Part shown: positions 56,676-64,000 of the stretch, one piece after another
How positions within the stretch are numbered: the stretch's first letter is position 1
Layout: the number at the start of each line of letters is the position of its first letter
Assembly: GCF_019175385.1 (NCBI RefSeq)
Contig: NC_083339.1
Location: 33,943,637 to 34,007,636, forward strand
Reading direction: 5' to 3'
Length of the DNA stretch: 64,000 bases
From: Lycium barbarum
Lineage: Eukaryota; Streptophyta; Magnoliopsida; Solanales; Solanaceae
Notes under the pieces: model-generated
Told to the model about the DNA's origin: nothing
The model's input: the letters and a program-made list of their open reading frames with translations, nothing else
Database searches by the model: none
Program-made: the position numbers and the translations under genes

Positions 56676-57745
56676 AACCCTAGCCCCCGATCTCAACCGA
56701 GAACATGACCCTAGTTTACCATCCCTCACCAAAGCCAGTAAAGCAAATATACGCTAGTGAAAGGTTAATCTAAGACAAACGAAGGATCAATACTAAAGCA
56801 CAAGTTAGCAATAGTCTATAAGCAGTGAAATAGGTATTTAATTAGGCGGAGTAGGCAAAATTTATAAGCCTAAAAGATAGGAAATGGGCTATTGGAGGTA
56901 CCGCCTCCAAGTAAATAAAACTTGTTCACCACCGAGAAATCTCAGGTTGCCGCCGGAAATACTGTTCTCTACCGGAAAATACTGCTCACTGGCCGGAATC
57001 ACTGTTTGCCAACCGGAATAACTGTTCACCGCCAGGAACTGCCGGAAAACTCGAGTACCTGTGCAGAACCTGCCCGGAAACCTACTGGTGGAGGGTTTCC
57101 GATCGCAGGGTAGGAGAGAAAGGAAAAGAGAAAAAAAACAAAAAAGGAAGAAGGAAAGAAAAAAGAGAACAGAGGAGAGAGAGAGAGATCTGGCTGCCGG
57201 AAGCGTATTGGTTGTGTTGTTCTACTTATGTGCTTCTTTTCAATCATTATATGCTTTATGCTTTATTTCTTTGTTATCGGGCTATGATACCTACCGAGTA
57301 CTAGTGATTTTGTACTCATCTACACTTGTTGTACTATTTTCTAGTGCAGATACAGATTCGTGCTCCAGCTCCATACTTCGTGGTTGATCCCGAGGTGGTC
57401 AAATTCTAGATTCCAGGGTGAGCTACAGCTGGATCTGCAGCCTTGGAGTTTTTATGTTTATGTTATTCAGTCATTTATTTCGAGATAATTTTCTTCTTTG
57501 TATTTTCAAAGACTTGTAAAATTCTATTAGGAGCTCGTGTATAAGTTTGACCAGGTTTTGTGGTTGAATTTGACTACGTTATTTTCTGCACTTATTTACA
57601 TATATATTAAGACTGATTACATAATGTTGTTGATATAATCGATTCTCTTATTTTCCTTTGTAAATGATTTACTATTTCAAGAATGGTTTGCCTACCGGTG
57701 GGAGGGTGTAGGTGCCATCATGACCCTCGAATTTGGGTTGTGACA

Positions 57746-59750
57746 ATACAACACTATATGACATTGGATGATTTACACAAGTGTATATGAAAAAATTAGT
57801 GATTATTATAACTACATTATTGCACGAGACATTGCCACTATACGACAATAAGTTTGTGTGTTGAAGTTAGCTGCGTAAGTGAATAATGTGGGTAAGTAAT
57901 GAATTTGTTGTTATAATTCAACCAGAACAGTATATTTATACATGTTATCAAATGTATTATCTTGTGCCGTCGTTCTATTACAAAAAAGTTAGTATGATAG
58001 TCTTAATATTTTATTTTTTCTAATTCTTATTGTTAAATTAGTTGCATCATACTACTGCATTCGACAGATCAACCAAGTTAAATTATTTGTTATCATTCAA
58101 CAAATATAGTGTAATTTTACAAGTTTTCAAATATGCTATCTTAGGCTATAGTTCTACGACAAAATTATTTTCTACATATATAATTCTTGTGTATAGGTAG
58201 TAAACCAAAATTTGTTTCCTTCATCTTTTAAGGAAGAACCTAAATTAATACAATTGTTAATTAATGGAACATGAGAACAATATAAAAAAATGATTAGTTT
58301 CACTTTTTTAGACGAATTTACCGAATTTTAAAAGTAAATACGTTTAAAACCTCAATTACAAAATTTCATTTAATCTGTCATATTATTCTTTAACGATGTA
58401 TATTCAAATTGAAAAAAGAATATAATTTTGTGACGTGAGCCAGACTCGAACATGTGAACTGGTGATCACAGAGTCGGGCTGGTTACTGCTGGACGTACTG
58501 GAATAGCTTCGTCTGTTGAGTGGGGTTAATAAAATCGTAATTATCCGCTTGAATAACTAGAGGGGTACACTAACAAGGTTAAGTTTATAAAGAAACGATT
58601 TAGATCAACCGATAATACACAACAACATAGGACATTGCATGATTTACACAAGTGTACATGAAAAAAATTAATGATTTAGCTAAATATATTGTAACTACAT
58701 TATTGCATGAGACCTTAGTTATTATACGAGAACAAATTCGTGTGTAGGATTAAGCTACGTAAATAAGTAAATGTGGGTAAGTAGTGAATTTGTTGGTATG
58801 ATTCAACCAAAATAACGTGATTATACATGTTATCAAATGTATTATCTTGTGTCGTTGTTCCATCACAAAAAAAGTTAGTATTGTAGTAATTTTTTATTTT
58901 TTTTCCTATTCTTATAGTGGACTTAGTTGGCCATCACATGATTGCATTCGACGGGTCAACCGAGTCAATTTTTTTGTTAGCATTCAACACAAATAATGAA
59001 TTTATGCACTAATCAAATATAGTGTTGTGCTACATTTATATCACAAAATTATTTTCTACATATCGAAGCCACACATACCGTTCGCGATCCCAGCCCTGGA
59101 ATCACTTAAGACTTGTACAAGCAGAGTGAAGTTCTAGATAAAGATAAGATAATAAGCATGAAGCTTATATAACTCTTGTTATATTATAGGTGGTAGGCCA
59201 AATCTTATTTCTTTAATTTTCTTAAAAAAACAAAGAAAATATTAGTTAAAGGAATGTGAGAAAAATACAAAAAAGATTAATTTCACAATTTTTAGACAAA
59301 TTAATCGGACTTTAAAAATTAAATATGTTTAAGGTTTAAACCCTTATTTACTAAATTTTATTTAACCTGTTATGTTATCATTTAATGATGTATGTTTAAC
59401 CAAGTCAAATTTGTTCTTAGCATTCAAAAATAATAATTTAATTATAGAAGTAATCAAATATACTATCTTATGCTATTGTTTTATCACAAAATTATTTTCT
59501 CCATATATATTTTTTGTTATAGTATAGGTATTAAACCAAATCTTATTTCTTTTATTTTCTTAGAAAAATTCATAATTTAATATAATTATAATTAATGGAT
59601 TGTGAGAAAATTATAAAAAAGCTTAATTCTACAATTTTTAGACGAATTTATCCGATTTAAAAAATTAAATATGTTTAAACATACATCATTAAAGGATAAT
59701 ATAACATGTTATTAAATATAAAAAAAGATATATCTAAACGTGTAATCAAG
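57746..59750. repeat. Three diverged direct repeats in AT-rich intergenic DNA
   Basis: Units begin near 57746, 58611 and 59400 and share blocks such as GATTTACACAAGTGTA, CATGTTATCAAATGTATTATC, TTTTTAGACGAATTTA and AAATATGTTTAA. Unit 1 carries extra DNA at 58435-58600, and unit 2 at 59064-59165. The third unit is shorter. No coding potential. Confidence 0.7.
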
Positions 59751-60510
59751 CTAGCCTTTCATTATTTTTCTACATTTATAGTTCTTTGAATAAAATCAAA
59801 AGAAAAATGAGATTCAAATTTTGGGAAGATAACTCATTAAATGTGTGTCAGAAGAGAGATAAACTTTTACTACTTTTGCTGCATTGAAAACATAGAGTGA
59901 TAGAAAAATAATAGGATTCAAAATTTTCATTTTATTTTTTCATGAAGGGTATAAGTGGCACAAAAAAAAAATAAGAAGTATCCATAATACCCCATAACTC
60001 ATGTAAATTGTCTTAAATGTGTCCATTCTGCCCACAAGCATTCTGCCCAAAAGTTATTTCCCTTATATCTTTCTTCCACCTTTTATTTCGGATGGTTGTC
60101 TTATATTGTTTACTTTTAGTGGGTCATGATGTTTTACCACTCGTTCTTGTATTTTAATTTGACTTCTGCGTTGTGATAGAATTTATCAAATTCTTAATGA
60201 TATTTATTACACTTAATAGTAACTGTTAAGAGTTGGATTTACTGTTTTATGATTGTAGTTCGCTCAAGTAGTATGAAAATATAAGACGCGACATTATGCT
60301 TTCAAAATTGAGGCTTAAATTTAAAGAATACGGTGATTTGTTAAATTGCTATAAAATAAAAAATACTACTCCATTAAGATGAATAGTTATTTAAAAATAT
60401 CTGCAAACAATATAAGTAGTGCTCTTAATTGTAAATATATATGATGTAAGATTCTCTTAATAAAACTGATTTTGAAATCTAAGGACCAGACGTCATCTTA
60501 ACAGTTACTA
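59751..60510. other. AT-rich intergenic stretch
   Basis: I see no gene, RNA or repeat with support here. Confidence 0.5.
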
Positions 60511-60512
60511 TT

Positions 60513-60605
60513 AAGTTTGACAAGAGAAGTGCCATTAACAAAAATAAATAAATAAATACAAGAGAAGTGCCATTAATAAAAATAAATAAATACAAGAGAA
60601 CTGTC
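60513..60605. repeat. Tandem repeat of about 40 bp
   Basis: ACAAGAGAAGTGCCATTAA plus an AAATA-rich spacer occurs two and a half times. Confidence 0.75.
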
Positions 60606-60969
60606 AAGTATCAACGCCGGTAAAGGAGAAAAGGCCATAAATAGTCCCTCATCTATGGGAGTAGGTCTAAAATGGTCCCTTAACTATACATTGATCGATT
60701 TTAGTCCTTTAACTATCCAAAAACTTATCAAATTTAGTCTCCGTCTATTGTTTTATACAAACAGCGTACAAACTCATAAACCTTCATGAGATTAATCATT
60801 AAACCATTCCTCAGACTTATATTTCTCTCTCCCTGCTTCCTTTTCCTCAAGTTCCTCTTGTTTTTTTTCTTTTTTAAGAAGAGCATTCTGGCATTGGTGT
60901 CGCTCTCGAGTCTCTAAAATTCGAAAAGACAAACTCAGGCACAAAATTTCTATAACCATTTTTCTCAAA

Positions 60970-61259
60970 CACTACTAAAAAACTGGTAAAAACCGTCGGA
61001 AAAAAAATAGATGGAAAAAACCAACGGAAAGACCGACAGATTTTGTCGGTTTTTTCAATAATTTTTTTAAATCTTTTTTTTTTTAAGAAAACTGACGGAC
61101 TGCCTCGATTATTTTTTTGCACAAAAATGCGTGAAAAAATATAATTATTTGTTATATTATTTTCTAAAATAAACTGATGGAGTCCGTCAGTTTTTTATTT
61201 TTATTTTTTATTTTTTTATAAAAAAATCGATGGAGACGGAGTCCGTGATTTTTAGAGCG
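60970..61259. mobile_element. CACTA-like MITE fragment inside the Mutator-like element
   Basis: It starts CACTACTAAAAAACTGG and ends TTTTTAGAGCG, an imperfect inverse. Between them are repeated AACCGTCGG/CCGACAG/GTCCGTCAG words of sub-terminal repeat type. Flanking AAA on both sides would be a 3-bp duplication. The right end is weak. Confidence 0.45.
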
Positions 61260-61303
61260 AAAAAACAGTATAAATTAAATCAATGTAAGTATATGAACAA
61301 AAA

Positions 61304-61416
61304 ATATCAGTGGTCTAATGGTAAAGCCCTTTAATGCCAAGGAACATACCCGGGTTTGACTCCAAGTTCCTATGGAACATAAGGAATGCAAGTCAGTTTT
61401 TTTTTTTTTTTTTTGT
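61304..61416 (+). mobile_element. tRNA-derived SINE
   Basis: A-box-like TGGTCTAATGG (61310-61320) and B-box-like GGTTTGACTCC (61353-61363) lie about 42 bp apart. A short body and a T-run (61397-61415) follow. It lies at the inner edge of the right TIR. It is not a tRNA gene: no closed cloverleaf or acceptor stem is visible. Confidence 0.6.
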
Positions 61417-61770
61417 TTAAACAAGAGGAACTTGACGAAAAAGAAGCAGGGAGAGAGAAATATAGGTATGAGGAATGATTTAACGATTAATCTCACAAAG
61501 GTTTATGAGTTTGTACGCTGTTTGTATAAAAAAATAGATAAAGACCAAATTTGATAAGTTTTTGGATAGTTAAAGGACTAAAACCGTTAAGTATATAGTT
61601 AAGAGATCATTTTAAACCTAGTCCCATAGATAAGAGACTATTTATGACCTTTTCTCCCGATAAAGATAGAAAATATAGTAAAGTTTTGTCTGCTCCTCTT
61701 GTCATCATTAATGGCAAAGTTGGTCCCAAAATTTATGTCAAGTACACATTATTTGAATTAACGTAACTTA

Positions 61771-62051
61771 CTCCCTCCGTCTCAACTTATCTGTCATTTT
61801 CTTATTTTTACACACCTCTTGAGAAATATTAATTAGGATGGATATTGACAAACTTTACTTTTATTTGTGTCTAAGTTAGAATCTCTCTCTATTAAATGTT
61901 TACTCTATTTGTATGTCATTTCCATTAATGACAAAATTCTACTAAGGATAAATTGAAGAAAAAATAATTAATTGTGTCTCAAATTTCTAAAACGACAAAT
62001 AATTGAAAACAACTATTTTAGATATCCACGATAAATAAATTGAGAGGGAGG
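61771..62051. mobile_element. Stowaway-type MITE 1
   Basis: It starts CTCCCTCCGTCTCAACTTAT and ends AAATTGAGAGGGAGG, with TA at both edges (61769-61770 and 62052-62053). TIRs and TA target fit the Tc1/mariner Stowaway group. Confidence 0.8.
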
Positions 62052-62053
62052 TA

Positions 62054-62355
62054 ATATATATTTACTGTATCACTTTTACAAAATCTTGTTTACCAGATTC
62101 CATTTGCCGGCTGAAAATTACTAAAATTAAAGGACGTCAAATTAACACTGCTTGTCTATTTGGATACTAGAGGTGCTCGAGCCAGAAACAAAAAAAAAAA
62201 AAAAAAAAAAGTGTTCATTTCAGAGACTTCCCACCAGTTTTTGGTTCTTAACACTATTCTTTTTTGTGATTACGATATTACACTTATCTGCATTATTTTG
62301 ATTTTTATAACAATTCATTTAATTTATATTATTACTATAAAAATAATCAATTTCC
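62054..62355. other. AT-rich spacer with an A-run
   Basis: A run of about 20 A lies near 62190-62209. No other feature seen. Confidence 0.5.
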
Positions 62356-62533
62356 CTAAGTTTCCCTTATTAATATACCCTTTTATTTGATAAATATTAT
62401 AAACATATTTTTGGAAAACAACCTCCAAACAAATATCATCTCTGCTAAGTTTCCCTTATTAATATACCCTTTTATTTGATAAATATTATAAACATATTTT
62501 TGGAAAACAACCTCCAAACAAATATCATCTCTG
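62356..62533. repeat. Exact 89-bp tandem duplication
   Basis: The unit CTAAGTTTCCC...ATCATCTCTG is present twice in direct head-to-tail order (62356-62444 and 62445-62533) with no difference that I can see, so it is very young or an assembly artefact. Confidence 0.93.
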
Positions 62534-62870
62534 CTTTTAAGTAAGTTTGTCAAGGGAAGCATCATTAAAAAAACAAAAAACAAATAAAGACTAGAGAGGC
62601 GTCAAATGCCATATTGTCTGTTAAGACAGAAAATAAAGTTTGGCCTAACTCCTTTCTTCGTTATCATTAATGGCAAAGGTGGTCCTAATATTCATGTGAA
62701 CTGTGGAGTACGCATTATTTGAAATACATTGTAATTCAACTGCTCACTACTTGCAGGTGCTAATCATGTCTCCCTAACTGAAAAAAATCAAGGTCTAACT
62801 TTTAATAAATTCAGCTAGGAACGTTTATTGACTCAGCTATAAATATTTATGAATTCGTGTTTACATAATA

Positions 62871-63120
62871 CTCTCTCGGATAAAAAAGAGTGTTCACTTA
62901 ACTTTTTTTCTTGAGTCAAAAAGAGTGTCCACTTATCAAATCAAGAAAGAATTGATCTTGTTTTTCCAGATTTGGCCCTATTAAGTGTTATGTGATCAAA
63001 TACCAATGCCTATTTAATTAGGGACAATTTAGTAAAATTACCTATTTTTGTCTAGGAGTAGATATTTTCTTAAGGGGTGTGCAAATGACTAAGTAGACAC
63101 TCATTTTTATCCGGAGGGAG
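62871..63120. mobile_element. Stowaway-type MITE 2
   Basis: The left end CTCTCTCGGATAAAAAAGAG pairs with the right end CTCATTTTTATCCGGAGGGAG, with TA on both sides (62869-62870 and 63121-63122). 250 bp. Confidence 0.85.
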
Positions 63121-63149
63121 TAATTGAAAGGAATATTCTGTAATATATT

Positions 63150-64000
63150 TGTCACGATCCAATTTGGCAAAGCCGTGCGGGCATTTACTTTTCCCACCTC
63201 AGTAAGCGAATCCTCAACCTAACGATCATAAAGACGTAAATAAGTAAATCAAATAAGGGGAAGAGAATAAATCACGTAAATCTGACGGTAATAATTTGGA
63301 AAAGTACGGAAATAAGGAAATACGCCCAGGGTCTGGCCTAATCCATACAAGAGCATCTAAATAGAATCTATAAGTCAGGAATTATCCATAATACATCAAA
63401 GTCTGAATATTTCTCGGAATAGCAATTAAGACATAAATGAAAGAAGAATCTTCCAGGCAGCGGACGTCCTCGAGCTCACCCTGTAGACTCTAAACAACAA
63501 CTTTTGGAACGGTTATCAGCCACGAGAAACAGAGGTCAATCACACTTGGAATTCTGCATTCATAAAAGACTGCAGCAAGTGCAGGTCAGTACAAACAACA
63601 AGTACTGGTAGGTATCATAGGCCGACTAATACTAGTTGGCATATAAAAAGACAATAAGGTAAAAGAAAACAAGCAAACCATAGAGTACAAGTCATGCTCA
63701 CAAGAAATCGACTCACAAAGTCAATGCCTCGATGTAACATCTAGCCCTAAGTGAAACAGATATCCAATTATACTAAAAACCAAGCCATATCAAGTCAAAT
63801 CAGCATGTAGCCCATATCAATACAGTCAAAGAATATGACCAACACAGTATCCAAATCATGAGCAACCACAAAGGATAATCAAGCAATGCAATATGAGATA
63901 TGAATACAATGCAATGCAATGCAATGCAATGCCTGTACTCTTGTACTCCGACTACGGAATACCTCTACACTTCGGCAGCATAACCCATGGGGGACCCACG
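63150..64000 (-). mobile_element. Partial LTR running out of the window
   Basis: It starts TGTCACGATCC. The reverse complement of 63890-64000 contains CCCCCATGGGT followed by a (CATTG)n array, an order also seen in the family-T LTR at 18084-18165, so this is probably a family-T-like LTR with coding strand -. The inner end is not in the window. Confidence 0.7.
63907..63932. repeat. (AATGC)n pentamer repeat
   Basis: Five AATGC units in tandem. Confidence 0.9.

Larger units (their letters stand above)
53402..57190 (-). mobile_element. RTE-type LINE in the family-T LTR
   Basis: A non-LTR element in - orientation. Its 3' end is (GTT)n on the coding strand (53402-53420), preceded by a TGGGATTATACTGAGCTTG-like tail that is common in plant RTE elements. 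Coding order is endonuclease then RT. The 5' end near 57190 is approximate: the leader holds the repeated word CCGG(A/C)-AxTACTGTT-like units and a purine-rich tract. No target-site duplication was found. It is defective. Confidence 0.87.
37437..57745 (+). repeat. 3' LTR of family-T element, interrupted by Athila and a LINE
   Basis: It starts TGTAACGACCC right after the integrase tail and ends TTGGGTTGTGACA (57733-57745). The LTR pieces are 37437-39458, 53185-53401 and about 57190-57745, roughly 2.8 kb in total. Most of the length is the nested Athila element and the RTE LINE. The piece at 57190-57745 aligns loosely with 18520-18956 of the family-T solo LTR. Confidence 0.83.
60626..61656. mobile_element. 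Non-autonomous Mutator-like element with long TIRs
   Basis: Terminal inverted repeats of about 235 bp (60626-60861 against 61424-61656) begin GAGAAAAGG. They are flanked by a 9-bp duplication with one mismatch, CCGGTAAAG (60617-60625) and CCGATAAAG (61657-61665). The 9-bp size and long TIRs point to a Mutator-type element. There is no transposase. A CACTA-like fragment and a tRNA-derived SINE lie between the TIRs. Confidence 0.82.

Noticed and set aside
57061..57387. 108-residue + strand frame with Lys/Arg/Glu-rich part
   Set aside because: It covers the purine-rich LINE leader and the LTR; no homology that I recognise.
58440..58500. tRNA gene on the - strand
   Set aside because: Only a T-arm-like TTCGAGTC is visible; no A box or stems.
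61304..61416. tRNA gene
   Set aside because: Box A and box B are present but there is no acceptor stem, and a T-run tail follows; better explained as a SINE.

Overview
The window is a block of nested plant transposable elements. I see no host protein-coding gene, rRNA or tRNA gene that I can support. The families present point to a eudicot nuclear genome, most likely Solanaceae: long-LTR Ty3/gypsy chromoviruses with TGTCACGACC/TGTAACGACC ends, a Tat/Ogre element whose first ORF resembles a Solanaceae-type protein, an Athila element with a 'putative plant transposon' ORF, and an RTE-type LINE ending in (CAA)n on the + strand. I cannot name the species.

Layout. (1) Positions 1-8042: a chromovirus-like gypsy element (element A) coded on the - strand. 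Its left LTR is cut by the window edge. Its gag-pol is one long frame broken by seven stop codons. (2) Positions 8043-36555: a Tat/Ogre-like element on the + strand with an ORF1, gag-like ORFs, protease, RT and two RNase H domains. The integrase and the first part of the 3' LTR are lost at a deletion next to an inserted LTR (30910-32956). Its 5' LTR carries a solo LTR of family T (11065-18956), and that solo LTR carries two further solo LTRs (11221-13647 and 15721-17913). All three have exact 5-bp target-site duplications. (3) Positions 36556-57745: the 3' part of a family-T gypsy element (end of integrase, chromodomain-like tail, 3' LTR). The Ogre-like element had inserted into its integrase. 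Its LTR was later entered by an Athila element (39459-53184, target-site duplication ATTCT) and an RTE LINE (53402 to about 57190). (4) Positions 57746-64000: AT-rich intergenic DNA with three diverged direct repeats, a Mutator-like element with TIRs of about 235 bp carrying a CACTA-like fragment and a tRNA-derived SINE, two Stowaway-type MITEs, an 89-bp tandem duplication, and the start of another LTR at the right edge.

The elements do not work together as a system; the order of insertions can be read as relative dates. Two cross-element patterns stand out. First, four LTR families carry arrays of short CpG-containing palindromes about 200-750 bp from the start of the LTR in coding orientation, and an Athila element and a chromovirus share the same motif (TACGGTCCGTA). 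Second, nearly all in-frame stops in four separate coding regions can be explained by C-to-T change at CAG, CAA, CGA or TGG codons, as expected from deamination of methylated cytosine.

All family assignments rest on protein motifs read by eye. Element ends were placed from TG..CA ends, target-site duplications, primer sites and comparison of repeated copies within the window.
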